Part shown: positions 41,337 to 50,803 of the stretch, piece by piece
Numbering within the stretch: the stretch's first letter is position 1
Layout: every line of letters starts with the position of its first letter
NCBI GenBank assembly: GCA_030827135.1
Contig: JAURFE010000001.1
Location: forward strand, 1,331,946-1,395,945
DNA length: 64,000 nt
Source of the DNA: Vicinamibacterales bacterium
Lineage (GTDB): Bacteria; Acidobacteriota; Vicinamibacteria; Vicinamibacterales; SCN-69-37
Direction: 5' to 3'
Notes under the pieces: generated by a model
The model's database searches: none
What the model was told of the DNA's origin: nothing
What the model saw: the letters and a program-made list of their open reading frames with translations, nothing else
Position numbers and translations under genes: made by a program

Positions 41337-42562
41337 CGCCTCGCCGCGCCGGGTTCGCGGTCGTCGTCGTGGCCGCAGCCCTGGTGGCCTTCCCCTCGGT
41401 CCGTGCGCACGAACAGGCACAGATCCGGGCGGACGTGCGCACCGGTGCGGACGCGGCGTTCACCGCCGCCTACAACCTCAACTACGACCAGGCGATGGCC
41501 CTCGCGCGCCGGCTTGTCGCGGCATATCCGGACGAGTCAGCTGCGCATCGCGCCCTCGCCACGATCGTCTGGATGCATCTGCTGTTCGATCGGGGTGCGC
41601 TCACGCTGGACCACTATCTCGGCAGCGTCAGCCAGTCGAACATCCAGATGCCGCCGGCGCCCAGCGACCGCGCGACGGTGTTCACGACGCACGTGGAGCG
41701 GGCGATCGCGTTGGCCGAGGCGCATGTGCGGCGTGCACCGAGGGATATCGATGCGCGGTACGACCTCGGCGTGGCGCACGGTCTGCGCGCTTCGTGGATG
41801 GCGACTGTCGAAGGGAAGGTCACCTCGGCCTTCACGTCGGCCAAGAGGGCCTTTGATTCCCATGAGTGGGTGTTGTCCCGAGCGCCGGCGCGTCATGAAG
41901 CGGGCCTGATCGTCGGCACGTATCGCTACGCGATTGCGGCGTTGTCCCTTCCCAAACGGTGGCTGGCCTACATCGCGGGATTTGGCGGCGGCAAGGCGCA
42001 CGGTCTCGCCTTGCTTGAGCAGGCGGCCACAGCCCCGCTGACGGCCACCGACGCCAGGTTTGCGCTTGCGCTCGTCCACAGTCGTGAGGGGCGGCAGGAC
42101 GAGGCGTTCGACATCATGACCGGATTGATGCGGGACTATCCGGAGAACCGGTTGCTGCAACTGGAGGCGGCGTCGGCGGCGTGGCGCGCCGGACATGCGG
42201 CGCGTGCGGACGCCATGCTCACGAGCGGACTCGCGTGGCATGACCGCGATACGAGGCCCAAGGGGCCGGGCGAACGCGCGCTCTGGATCTACAAACGCGG
42301 CCTGGCGCGCGTCTCGATGAACCGGTTGCCCGACGCCGAATCAGACCTGCGGTTGGCCCTGACGCAGAACCCGGTTGGGTGGGTCCGCGGGCGCGTGCAC
42401 CTGGAGCTGGGAAAGGTCGCGGATTTGCGGGGCCAGCGTGGGCCGGCCCTGGAGGAGTACACCCGCGCGCGCACCCTGTGCACCACGCATCGAGACCCGT
42501 GGTGTCAGGAGGCGGCGCAAGCGCTCCAGCGGCGCCCCTTCGCCTTCGAGAAACGGCAGTAG
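41333..42562 (+). CDS. Secreted TPR-like repeat protein
   Basis: The 409-residue protein has a signal peptide (residues 1-26, ending VRAHEQ) and helical repeats throughout, for example AMALARRLVAAYPDESAAHR, ARFALALVHSREGRQDEAFD and VHLELGKVADLRGQRGPALE. It is a periplasmic scaffold-type protein of unknown role. The ATG overlaps the stop codon of the cyclodeaminase-like gene (ATGA). Confidence 0.7.
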   Translation: MTPRRAGFAVVVVAAALVAFPSVRAHEQAQIRADVRTGADAAFTAAYNLNYDQAMALARRLVAAYPDESAAHRALATIVWMHLLFDRGALTLDHYLGSVSQSNIQMPPAPSDRATVFTTHVERAIALAEAHVRRAPRDIDARYDLGVAHGLRASWMATVEGKVTSAFTSAKRAFDSHEWVLSRAPARHEAGLIVGTYRYAIAALSLPKRWLAYIAGFGGGKAHGLALLEQAATAPLTATDARFALALVHSREGRQDEAFDIMTGLMRDYPENRLLQLEAASAAWRAGHAARADAMLTSGLAWHDRDTRPKGPGERALWIYKRGLARVSMNRLPDAESDLRLALTQNPVGWVRGRVHLELGKVADLRGQRGPALEEYTRARTLCTTHRDPWCQEAAQALQRRPFAFEKRQ

Positions 42563-42574
42563 ACTGAAGGCGCG

Positions 42575-43072
42575 ATGGCCGTTCCCACGTGGCTGAAGAT
42601 CACTCTGGTCGTGGTTGGGCTTGGCATGCTGGGCATGTGCGCGATTGCCGGAGCCGGGGTGTACTTCGTCGCCCAGCACGTGAACACCTCGACGGTCTCG
42701 GCACCGGATGCGCTGCGGCAGTTTGAAGACGCGCGGGCACGACTGAAAGACCAGCGGCCGCTCATCGACATCGACAGCAACGAGAAGGTGACGCAACTGC
42801 GCGCGGTGGCCGACATGCCGACCGCGCCGACGCCGGCCACCACACTGGTGGTGATGGCGTGGGATCCCACAGACGAGCGCATCGTGAACTTCCGCATCCC
42901 GCTGTGGGTGCTGGCGATGGGCGAACGCAAGGTGGACCTCGGCGTCGGCGCCGAGAGTTTCGACATGCGGCGGCTGAATCTGGACGTGAAGGACCTGCAG
43001 CGGATCGGCCCGGCGCTGGTGCTGGATTTGAAGTCGCCGTCAGGCGATCGGGCACTGGTCTGGACGGAGTAG
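42575..43072 (+). CDS. Membrane-anchored protein of unknown function
   Basis: A single N-terminal membrane helix (WLKITLVVVGLGMLGMCAIA) is followed by a 130-residue domain (VTQLRAVADMPTAPTPATTL; WDPTDERIVNFRIPLWVLAM). The fold and role are not recognised. It lies 12 bases after the TPR gene and may be co-transcribed; TAGACT lies nine bases before the ATG. Confidence 0.6.
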   Translation: MAVPTWLKITLVVVGLGMLGMCAIAGAGVYFVAQHVNTSTVSAPDALRQFEDARARLKDQRPLIDIDSNEKVTQLRAVADMPTAPTPATTLVVMAWDPTDERIVNFRIPLWVLAMGERKVDLGVGAESFDMRRLNLDVKDLQRIGPALVLDLKSPSGDRALVWTE

Positions 43073-43087
43073 GACTCGGGCGACTGT

Positions 43088-43162
43088 TGGTAGCGGTACG
43101 GGGATTCGAACCCCGGTTCCATGGTTGAGAACCATGTGTCCTAACCCCTAGACGATACCGCC
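43088..43162 (-). tRNA. tRNA-Glu (anticodon CTC)
   Basis: The minus strand folds as a tRNA: acceptor GGCGGTA pairing TACCGCT (with a G-U at the first position), a seven-base anticodon loop TTCTCAA giving anticodon CTC, T-loop GGTTCGAATCC, and encoded CCA at 43088-43090. This decodes GAG glutamate codons. It stands alone between two protein genes. Confidence 0.93.
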
Positions 43163-43222
43163 ATGCCCGATCAGGAACTCTGAAAGTAGCATCGCGGCCG
43201 GAAGCCGGTCAAGTAAGCCATA

Positions 43223-44107
43223 ATGAAGTGCTTGACGACACGCGCCCATTCCCCCTCGCGGGTCGCCGACTGGATCACCCTCGCCAAAGTCCGTGTCAAC
43301 ACCCTGGTCGTGGCCACCACGGCCGGCGGGTTCTACATGGGCTCCCCGGGGCCCGTGGATGTCACGGCGCTCGCCCTGACATGCCTGGGCACCGCCCTAG
43401 TCGCCGGCGGCGCGGCCGCGCTCAATCAGGTCGCAGAACGCGACACCGACGCCCTCATGGTGCGCACGCGGACGCGGCCCGTGGCGGCCGATCGGATGTC
43501 GGTGCTGGAAGGGCGGGCGGTCGGCGTCGTGCTGGCGGTCGCGGGGCTGATGGTGTTGTGGTGGACGATCAGCGGACTCGCCGCGCTGGTCTCGGTCGCC
43601 ACGCTGGTCAGTTACGTGTTCTTCTACACGCCGCTGAAGCGGCGCACGTCGTTTGCCGCCGTCGTGGGGGCCATCCCGGGCGCGTTGCCGCCGATGATTG
43701 GCTGGGCGGCCAGTCGTGGAAACATCGGCGAACTCGGCGGCTGGTCGTTGTTCCTGATCATGTTTGTGTGGCAACTGCCGCACGTGCTCGCGATCTCCTG
43801 GATGTATCGCGACGAATACGCGCGGGCCGGCATTCCGGTCCTGCCCGTGGTGGATACGACGGGCGCGATGACCGGTCGTCAGGCTGTGGTGTGGGCTGTC
43901 ACGCTGGTCCCCATCTCGGTGGTGCCGGCCGTCGCGGGTCTCGCCTCGCCTTCCTATGGGATCGGCGCACTGGTCCTCGGGCTGGCCCAGTTGGCCGTCA
44001 CCGTTCGATTTGCGTTCCAGCGGACACATGAACACGCGCGGCTCGTGTTCTACGCGTCAATCATCTACCTGCCGCTGCTGTGGATTCTCATGACGGTGAC
44101 CCGATGA
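43223..44107 (+). CDS. ctaB: Protoheme IX farnesyltransferase
   Basis: The 294-residue UbiA-type membrane enzyme has nine hydrophobic segments and the prenyl-binding motif NQVAERDTDALMVRTRTRP. A second conserved region is YTPLKRRTSFAAVVGAIPGA then LPPMIGW. It adds a farnesyl group to heme B to give heme O for cytochrome oxidases. The oxidase subunits are not in the window. A TTG at 43232, seven bases after CATAAT, is an alternative start. It overlaps the DUF420 gene by four bases. Confidence 0.92.
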   Translation: MKCLTTRAHSPSRVADWITLAKVRVNTLVVATTAGGFYMGSPGPVDVTALALTCLGTALVAGGAAALNQVAERDTDALMVRTRTRPVAADRMSVLEGRAVGVVLAVAGLMVLWWTISGLAALVSVATLVSYVFFYTPLKRRTSFAAVVGAIPGALPPMIGWAASRGNIGELGGWSLFLIMFVWQLPHVLAISWMYRDEYARAGIPVLPVVDTTGAMTGRQAVVWAVTLVPISVVPAVAGLASPSYGIGALVLGLAQLAVTVRFAFQRTHEHARLVFYASIIYLPLLWILMTVTR

Positions 44108-44517
44108 TCCTTGTACACGAACTGCCGACGCTCAACGCCGCGCTCAACAGCCTCTGCACGCTGCTGCTGCTCTTCGCCTACGCCCACATCCGCGCCGGCC
44201 GGATCGCGCACCACCGCCGCACGATGCTGGCGGCCTTCGGCACGAGCGTGCTGTTCCTGATCTCGTACGTGATTTACCACCTGCAGGTGGGTTCGGTGCC
44301 GTACACGGGCACCGGCCTTCTCCGGGTGATCTATTTTTCGATTCTGATCCCGCACATCGTCCTGGCGGCGGCGGTGGTCCCGTTGGCGATTCTCACGCTC
44401 CGTCGAGGATTGATCCGCGATGACGCCCGTCACAAGCGGATCGCGAAGATCACGTTCCCGATCTGGCTCTTCGTGTCGGTGACAGGGGTCGTGATCTACG
44501 CGATGCTCTACTTCTGA
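44104..44517 (+). CDS. DUF420 membrane protein
   Basis: The 137-residue protein has four membrane helices and the DUF420 pattern: LPTLNAALNSLCTLLLLFAY, HHRRTMLAAFGTSVLFLISY and HIVLAAAVVPLAILTLRRGL, with conserved histidines. DUF420 (CtaM-like) proteins accompany heme A/O synthesis and cytochrome oxidase genes and are needed for oxidase assembly in some bacteria. The ATG overlaps the ctaB stop codon. Confidence 0.88.
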   Translation: MILVHELPTLNAALNSLCTLLLLFAYAHIRAGRIAHHRRTMLAAFGTSVLFLISYVIYHLQVGSVPYTGTGLLRVIYFSILIPHIVLAAAVVPLAILTLRRGLIRDDARHKRIAKITFPIWLFVSVTGVVIYAMLYF

Positions 44518-44528
44518 GGCATCGCGGG

Positions 44529-45971
44529 TTACCGCACCGACTGCCGGAAGTTCGCGACAGTGAGCGCGGTGTTGTTCAGCGCGAGGCTGTCGGCGGCGTC
44601 ACACTCCGTGGAGTTGAGCTGGCCGGTCTGACAGTTGGACCGTGTGCCTGGCTGGACCCCCATTCTGACGCCCGGCAGGAACCACAGGGACTGGTTGCAG
44701 GTAAATCCGCTCCCAAGTTCACAAAACGGATTCACCGTCTGGTCCGGGTTCGCCCATGACAGCAGGCGTCGACACGAAAAACCCTGCACCGTACACCGGT
44801 CGTTGTAGGCCATGATCGTGCGCCAGCGGTGGCCGGTAGTGGGATTCACGTACCCGTGGGAGTAGGGGTACGGGAACTGGCTCGAGGACACATACCAATC
44901 GTGGTGCGCCCCCATGTTGTGTCCCAGTTCGTGGGCAAACGTGAAACCGGGACTCATGCACGCGGTGTCCGTGACGCTGTACCCGGATGGTGCGAACGCG
45001 TTCGACACGGTGTTCATGACGTACGCGATGCCGCACGCACTCGGGGACGTCGGGTGGATCAACATCATTACGAGATCCGCACCGAACTGATCGCGCAGCG
45101 CGGCCACACCTTCCAGTCCCTCGGCGCTGCCGGCACGCAGCGCGCTCAGGCTCGTCCCGAAATTGCTGACTTCGGCGTAGTCCACTCGCGCGGTGTGCAC
45201 CAGGCGGATGCGCTGCCGGATGGCGCTGTTCGCGTACGACGTGTTGGTTTCACTGACGGCCGTGGCGATCAGCTGGGTGATCGCCGTCTGGCCACCCGCA
45301 TGCGCCTGCGCCAGCGGCGTATACACCACCATCACGTCGATGATGTCTGCCGTATCCCGCATCACGACATCGGCCGCCGCCTCGAGCTCACCGGGCGAAT
45401 AGACCACGGGAATCGGCTCGGCCTCGCGCGGCAACGCCGCCTGATCCACCTCCGCGATGACATGCGCCTCACCCGCCGTCGAAGGCAAGGAACGGCGAAC
45501 CGATTCACTTGCGGGGCGGATGGTGAACGTGCCGGCCGCGGTGATCAGGCTGCCGGTCAGCAGACCACCGCCATACACCAGCGTCACGCTGCTGCGATCG
45601 TCACCCACCACGCGCCCCACCCAGGTGACGCCGTCCGGATTCGGATCAAAGCGCACAAACGTCGCCGCGATGAAGACGTCAGGAAACAGTTCCAGTGTGA
45701 GCACGGGCTGTCGCGGCGCCGACGATGGCCGCGCGGCAAACGCGTCGGACGGCGGCACCGGCAACGACGCCACGTTCACGCCCACCATCCTCGACCGGAG
45801 CACGCCGGACTCGGTGACGCGCCGGCCCCGAGGCACCTCCTGCACGCCTTCAAGATCGACCAACGGACTGACCGAGGCATAGACCGGAGCCTCGGGCCAC
45901 AGTGCGTCGATTACAGGAAGCGCACAAACCACAAACAGGCTGACCCTGAGGGCGGCGGGAATTCGTGTCAT
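44529..45971 (-). CDS. Secreted metzincin protease (M12B/reprolysin-like)
   Basis: The 480-residue protein has a signal peptide, a propeptide-like region of about 210 residues and a metzincin domain. The zinc site is FTFAHELGHNMGAHHD, followed by the Met-turn RTIMAYNDRC. Preceding sequence (ADIIDVMVVYTPLAQAHAGG) is typical of this domain. It should degrade proteins outside the cell. Six or more cysteines in the C-terminal part suggest disulfides. Confidence 0.88.
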   Translation of the reverse strand: MTRIPAALRVSLFVVCALPVIDALWPEAPVYASVSPLVDLEGVQEVPRGRRVTESGVLRSRMVGVNVASLPVPPSDAFAARPSSAPRQPVLTLELFPDVFIAATFVRFDPNPDGVTWVGRVVGDDRSSVTLVYGGGLLTGSLITAAGTFTIRPASESVRRSLPSTAGEAHVIAEVDQAALPREAEPIPVVYSPGELEAAADVVMRDTADIIDVMVVYTPLAQAHAGGQTAITQLIATAVSETNTSYANSAIRQRIRLVHTARVDYAEVSNFGTSLSALRAGSAEGLEGVAALRDQFGADLVMMLIHPTSPSACGIAYVMNTVSNAFAPSGYSVTDTACMSPGFTFAHELGHNMGAHHDWYVSSSQFPYPYSHGYVNPTTGHRWRTIMAYNDRCTVQGFSCRRLLSWANPDQTVNPFCELGSGFTCNQSLWFLPGVRMGVQPGTRSNCQTGQLNSTECDAADSLALNNTALTVANFRQSVR

Positions 45972-46014
45972 AGTTTCGTCCGGCCACTATAACTCCGGGA
46001 CTGCGAGAATCCAC

Positions 46015-47142
46015 ATGCTGACATGTCGTTTTGCCTCCGTGTGCCTGTCCGCCGTCGCCGTGCTGATTCCGGCCGCGGCCGTCGCCCAGTCTGCACCGCC
46101 GGCTCAATCACCCCGGGCGCCTGGGGCGCCACGGTGGACGGCGGAGTTCTACGGCGGCGGGGTCAGTGAATCGCGGGCTTCCGGCGGCAACCCCATCGCC
46201 CAGTTTGCCCCGGGCGAAACATTTCTGACGACGGCCGGCACCACAAGCCGCGCCCACGCCTCGTGGCGATTCGGCGACGGCGCCGTACTGCTGAACGAAG
46301 TCGCCGCGCGTTTCAGCCAGATCGCCGGCCGACCGTTTGCGAGGATCACGCCGCTGGACAGCGTGCTGCGCGGCAGCGCGTCGACGGGCGGCGTGCGGCC
46401 GACATTCGGCGTCCGCGTCGGCCGCGAAATTTCGCCAGGACTCTCGATCGAGATCGCCGTGGAGCAAAGCGACGGTGGCCTTGAGCCGTCGGAAGAGATG
46501 ACGGCGGCCATTACGGCAGCCAGCGACAGCTTCAGCGCCGCGTTTCTCGAACTCCTCGGCACGGCACCAGCGACCGGACTGCAGGCCGAGTCGACTGTGA
46601 CGTTGCCGTCGAGTGCCCATAGTCAAACCCGCATCATGGGCACGGTCAGCAAGGTGATCGGCCGTGGGGCCCGCTGGAGCGCCACCGGCGCTGTCGGCGC
46701 AGGCCTGCAACGGAGGGGCGGCACGGCCGCGGAAGTCAGCGTGAACGGCACCTACGCGTTCAGTCTGTTTGGCATCGCCACCTTCTTCGAACGCGACGAA
46801 ATCGTGATTCGGTTCGAAGAGCCGCCCTCGGCCGCTCTCGGTCTGCTCGGCCTGAGTGCGACCTATGACCTGACGCCCGGCACCGGACTGCGCCTTGGCG
46901 TCCGCGCCCAGTTCGTTGCCAACAAGGCGACCACCACGGTCCAGACCAAGCCGTTCGTCACCACCACGGCGACGACGCCCGGTGTGCTGCCGACGGTCAC
47001 CACACCAGGCCTGCAGTTCAGCAATCAAACCTCGCCGCAATCCTCGCTGCGGCCGTCACTTGCGTCCACCCTCACAACCTTCACCGGCAGCGGCATGAAC
47101 CGGCAGGTGGTCGTCACGCTTGGGCTGGTTCGGCGGTTCTGA
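46015..47142 (+). CDS. Putative outer-membrane beta-barrel protein
   Basis: The 375-residue protein has a signal peptide (ending AAAVAQS) and a beta-rich mature part with alternating hydrophobic residues. It ends VVVTLGLVRRF with a terminal phenylalanine, as in outer-membrane barrels recognised by BamA. Segments such as RPTFGVRVGREISPGLSIEI support a porin-like barrel of about 10-14 strands. No family was recognised. Confidence 0.55.
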   Translation: MLTCRFASVCLSAVAVLIPAAAVAQSAPPAQSPRAPGAPRWTAEFYGGGVSESRASGGNPIAQFAPGETFLTTAGTTSRAHASWRFGDGAVLLNEVAARFSQIAGRPFARITPLDSVLRGSASTGGVRPTFGVRVGREISPGLSIEIAVEQSDGGLEPSEEMTAAITAASDSFSAAFLELLGTAPATGLQAESTVTLPSSAHSQTRIMGTVSKVIGRGARWSATGAVGAGLQRRGGTAAEVSVNGTYAFSLFGIATFFERDEIVIRFEEPPSAALGLLGLSATYDLTPGTGLRLGVRAQFVANKATTTVQTKPFVTTTATTPGVLPTVTTPGLQFSNQTSPQSSLRPSLASTLTTFTGSGMNRQVVVTLGLVRRF

Positions 47143-47159
47143 GCTCCGACACCGACGCT

Positions 47160-47396
47160 GGAACCTTGAACCAGAACCTTGAACCCTCGCATCCGGTTCA
47201 TGGTTCATCGGTTCATGGTTCAGCGGTGCCGTTCTGGGTTCTGGGCTTCTCGGGTTCTTGGTTCAGAGTTCGGGGTTCGCCGCAGGTCGCTTTGGGCCCT
47301 GCGGCGGATCTGCCAACTCCGGGTGCCGCACCCAGAACCAGGAACCCTGAACGCCAGAACCCGGGCCCCAGGAACAGCACCGATGAACCATGAACC
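47160..47396. repeat. Gene-less inverted-repeat element of the GGTTCAT family (element C)
   Basis: The left arm has AACCTTGAACC units, then GGTTCATGGTTCATCGG, GTGCCGTTCTGGGTTC and further GGTTC units to about 47277. The right arm (about 47328-47396) is the inverse, ending CACCGATGAACCATGAACC. The structure matches element B (38767-39343), but the 50-base centre holds no gene. The right end touches the stop codon (47397) of the convergent gene. The left side starts 17 bases after the stop at 47142. Confidence 0.75.
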
Positions 47397-49781
47397 TCAA
47401 TAGAGCAGGTATTTCGCGCGGAGCAGCCGCCACCGCGCCTCGCCGCCACTCCATGACGCCGCGATGGCGGCCGGGTCGTCACCAGCCTTGATGCGCGTGA
47501 GGCCGGCGACGGATCCGTAGAGCCGCTGGGCCAGATCGATCTCGAACGCGCCGGGGAACAACTGATGGAGCGCTGACGCGAGCTCCACGCCGACACGCAT
47601 CGGGCGTACGGCGTTGCGGTCGGTGATCACCACAAACACCCCCTGGCACAACTCGTTCGCAAACTTCGATGATGTCGGCGTGAACTGCACGGGATAAAAC
47701 CGCACGCCGGGGATGTTTCGCGCATTGAGCGCATCCGACAACCGCATGCCGTCAATCCAGGGCGCGCCAACGTGCTCAAAGGGCGTATCCGTACCGCGTC
47801 CCACCGACATGTTCGTGCTCTCAAATGACGCGAGCCCGGTGTACAGTGTCGCCGCGTAGAGATTCCGCATGTTCGGCGAGGGGCCAATCCACGTGAGCCC
47901 GGTTTCATCGAACCACGCATCACGCCGCCAACCACGCATCGCGACCACCGTCAGATCCGCCCCGATCTTCTTCTCGGCATTAAACAGACGCGCAATCTCG
48001 CCAAGCGTCATTCCGTGCCGCGTCGGCATCGCGGGCAGGTAGCCGACAAAACTCGCCAGCGCCTCATCCAGCACCGGCCCCTCAATGGACACGCCGCCAA
48101 TCGGATTCGGGCGGTCGAGCACGAACACCTTGATCTTCCGAGCCGCCGCCTCCTCCATCACATACGCCATCGTCGTCATGTAGGTGTAGAAGCGGGCGCC
48201 GACGTCCTGCAGGTCAATGACGACCGCATCAAGCCCCGCCAGCATCGCCTCGGTGGGACGCCTGGTCTCGCCATAGAGGGAGTGAATCGGCAGGCCGGTT
48301 TTGTCGTCGCGCGTGGAGGGCACGTTGGCATCGAGCAAGCCGCGAATGCCGTGCTCCGGGCTGAACAACGCGGCGAGCGTCACGCCGGGCGCATTGGCCA
48401 GCACATCGATGGTCGCCGCACCGTCGCGCGTGCGGCCGGTGTGATTGGTCAATAATCCGACCTTCATGCCCTTGAGCGCGGCGAACCCATTCGCACGCAT
48501 CACGTCGATGCCGTTCAGCACCGGCGTGTAGGGCGGCGGCGGCACAGCCGGGGTCTGCGCATCAAACGATCGCCGGGTGCCGGCCAGCCCGGCAGTGTCG
48601 AGCGCCGTGAACGCCGACGCGGCGATCGTGGCAACCCGCGCGCGCAGCGGGGTGACGTCCCCTCGTCCCTCTGGATGGAGACGATTGGAAAGGAAGATCA
48701 CAAACGCCTTCGTCGCAGGATCGATCCACAGGGACGTTCCCGTGAACCCGGTGTGTCCGAATGAACCCACCGGCAACAGTTCGCCGCGATTGGCAGAGTA
48801 GGACGAATCCATGTCCCAGCCAAGACCGCGCACGTTCGCCTCGCCTTCAGGCGTCGCCGCTGTGGTCATCCGCGCCACGGTGAGCGGAGACATCACGCGC
48901 ACGCCATCCAGCTCACCCCCGCGCAACAACATGCGGGCAAACCGGGCGAGATCGTTCGCCGTGCCGAACAAACCGGCATGACCCGCCACGCCGCCCATGC
49001 GCCGCGCCGTTGGGTCGTGCACGGTGCCGCGCAACATCGCCGCGCCAGGGCCGGCACACGGCCAGCCGTACGGCGTGCACACCTCCGTGGGCGCAATGCG
49101 GTCACGCAGGGACGCCGGCGGCAGGAACATCGTGTCCGTCATCCCGAGAGGCCTGAACAGGCGGTCGGCCACAAAGGTCTCGAACGGCTGGCCGCTTACC
49201 CGGGCCACGATGTCCGCGAGCAGGAAGAACCCGATGTCGCTGTAGATAAAACGCCGGCCGGGCGGCGCCATCAGCACTTCTTCATTGGCAAGCCGAATCG
49301 CTTCATCGTGGCCCACCCAGGGGTCCGCCAGGTCCACGTCAGGGCGCAGGCCCGACATGTGGATGAGCAGGTGCCTGATGGTCACGCGGTCCTTGCCGTA
49401 TCGCGCGAAGTCGGGGATGTACTGCGCGACGGGGTCACTCAGGCGAATCCGGCCATCCTCCACCAGCATCATCACGGCCGAGGTTGTCGCCACGACCTTG
49501 GTGAGCGAGGCCAGGTCAAACACGGTGTCCATCGTCATCGGCTCGGCGGCCGGCATCAGCGCCCGGTGGCCGTAGACCTTCCGGAAGTGCACGGCGTCGC
49601 CCTGCCCCACCACAACCACGGCACCGGGGAGCTTCTTCTCGGCAATATCGATCGCAATGACTTCGTCGATGCGGGCAAACCGGGCCGGGTCCACACCAGC
49701 CGGGGCCTGGCCGTTCAGGCTTGCGGCCGCGACCATCACGCTCGCACCAGCTACCAGACGCATCCGCGCTCTCTGTCTCAT
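47397..49781 (-). CDS. Fused serine hydrolase (YbbE-like) and exo-beta-N-acetylmuramidase (NamZ/DUF1343)
   Basis: The 794-residue exported protein joins two domains. Residues 30-395 are a class C beta-lactamase-like hydrolase (catalytic DLASLTKVVAT; YSDIGFFLLAD in place of Tyr-x-Asn; HTGFTGTSLW as the third motif). Residues 415-794 are DUF1343/NamZ: FAALKGMKVGLLTNHTGRTR, LFSPEHGIRG, DLQDVGARFYTYMTTMAYVM and DRPNPIGG. In Bacillus these are separate neighbours, ybbE and ybbC (namZ), which remove MurNAc from peptidoglycan ends. The fusion suggests peptidoglycan turnover. TATAAT is six bases before the ATG. Confidence 0.88.
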   Translation of the reverse strand: MRQRARMRLVAGASVMVAAASLNGQAPAGVDPARFARIDEVIAIDIAEKKLPGAVVVVGQGDAVHFRKVYGHRALMPAAEPMTMDTVFDLASLTKVVATTSAVMMLVEDGRIRLSDPVAQYIPDFARYGKDRVTIRHLLIHMSGLRPDVDLADPWVGHDEAIRLANEEVLMAPPGRRFIYSDIGFFLLADIVARVSGQPFETFVADRLFRPLGMTDTMFLPPASLRDRIAPTEVCTPYGWPCAGPGAAMLRGTVHDPTARRMGGVAGHAGLFGTANDLARFARMLLRGGELDGVRVMSPLTVARMTTAATPEGEANVRGLGWDMDSSYSANRGELLPVGSFGHTGFTGTSLWIDPATKAFVIFLSNRLHPEGRGDVTPLRARVATIAASAFTALDTAGLAGTRRSFDAQTPAVPPPPYTPVLNGIDVMRANGFAALKGMKVGLLTNHTGRTRDGAATIDVLANAPGVTLAALFSPEHGIRGLLDANVPSTRDDKTGLPIHSLYGETRRPTEAMLAGLDAVVIDLQDVGARFYTYMTTMAYVMEEAAARKIKVFVLDRPNPIGGVSIEGPVLDEALASFVGYLPAMPTRHGMTLGEIARLFNAEKKIGADLTVVAMRGWRRDAWFDETGLTWIGPSPNMRNLYAATLYTGLASFESTNMSVGRGTDTPFEHVGAPWIDGMRLSDALNARNIPGVRFYPVQFTPTSSKFANELCQGVFVVITDRNAVRPMRVGVELASALHQLFPGAFEIDLAQRLYGSVAGLTRIKAGDDPAAIAASWSGGEARWRLLRAKYLLY

Positions 49782-49793
49782 GGCGCGATTATA
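49782..49793 (-). promoter_or_regulatory. Consensus -10 at leaderless spacing for the YbbE-NamZ fusion
   Basis: TATAAT (49788-49793, minus strand), CGCGCC, then the ATG at 49781. The consensus hexamer and six-base gap make this and 12156-12161 the clearest leaderless cases in the window. Confidence 0.55.
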
Positions 49794-49849
49794 GATTCCC
49801 GGTTCCCCGATTCCCCGTTTAGCTGGTAGTCTTCACGCCGGAGGTTTTC

Positions 49850-50794
49850 ATGTTCCAGTCTCGTCTCAGCCGTGTTTTGCCGACGCTGGCAGTGCTCGCC
49901 GCCCTCGCCGTACTCGCCGCGCCGATGGTCGCCGCCCCTGCTCAGGACACAAAGACGTTTTATCTGACGGTCGTCGATGCGTCCGGCAAGCCGGTGACGG
50001 ACCTGCGGCCCGAAGAAATCGCCGTCGGCGAGATCGCCGAAGGCGCGGCCGCGCCGGTCCAGCGGACGGTCGTCAGCTTCAGGAAGGCGCCGACGCCGGC
50101 CAGCATCGTCCTGCTGGCTGACACGTCGAAAGCAACCGGCGGGGGTTCGATCGGACAGCGTGGCCAGGTGCAGGGCTCGGGGCTCATCCAGGACGTCCGG
50201 AAGGCGTTCGGCACGTTTGTCAGGGCCATGTCCGCCGCCAATCCCGACACGGAAATGGAATTGATGGAGTTCGGTCAGGCCGCTATCCCCATGACGCGGA
50301 TGACCTCGTCGGCGACGGATCTTGAGAAGGGCATCAACCGGCTCTTCCCGAAAGACAACCAGCCCGCCGTCCTGCTTGAGGCCATTACCGAAGCCGCCAA
50401 GACCCTCCAGAAGGCCAGGAATCCACGCAGGGCCATTGTGGCGTTCCAGGTACTGCCCACTGACGAACGCAGCGTGATGCAGCCGCAGCAGATGCTGACG
50501 CAGGTCATCAACGCCAAGGCGTCGTTCTGGATCGTCGCCTACAGCTCCGGCACGGTGACTGCCGACCCCCGCGGGGTGCTGACCAACGCGTTGGCGCGGC
50601 AGACCGGCGGCCGAAGTGAAACCATCGCCGCGGAGAGTGCACTGGAACTGCATCTGACCAACATGGCCATGGCCATCGCCAACCAGTACGAGATCCAGTA
50701 CACCCGCCCGGCCGGGGAAACGCCAAAACAACTTGTGATGAGTGTCGGCCGACAGGGATTGACCCTGCTCCACTCGATCTATCCGCCGAAGTAG
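49850..50794 (+). CDS. VWFA-related secreted protein
   Basis: The 314-residue protein has a signal peptide (cut near APAQD) and the common N-terminal KTFYLTVVDASGKPVTDLRP module. The VWFA-like domain has a degenerate metal site (LLADTSKATGGG instead of Asp-x-Ser-x-Ser). The C-terminus (YEIQYTRPAGETPKQLVMSV) is shared with the other VWFA proteins here. The ribosome site CGGAGG precedes the ATG. Its TAG stop is the first part of the -10-like TAGACT for the next gene. Confidence 0.75.
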   Translation: MFQSRLSRVLPTLAVLAALAVLAAPMVAAPAQDTKTFYLTVVDASGKPVTDLRPEEIAVGEIAEGAAAPVQRTVVSFRKAPTPASIVLLADTSKATGGGSIGQRGQVQGSGLIQDVRKAFGTFVRAMSAANPDTEMELMEFGQAAIPMTRMTSSATDLEKGINRLFPKDNQPAVLLEAITEAAKTLQKARNPRRAIVAFQVLPTDERSVMQPQQMLTQVINAKASFWIVAYSSGTVTADPRGVLTNALARQTGGRSETIAAESALELHLTNMAMAIANQYEIQYTRPAGETPKQLVMSVGRQGLTLLHSIYPPK

Positions 50795-50803
50795 ACTTCT
50801 CGA

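Noticed and set aside
43232-43234. TTG start for ctaB seven bases after CATAAT
   Set aside because: Leaderless initiation at TTG is poorly supported; the ATG at 43223 is retained, with the alternative noted.
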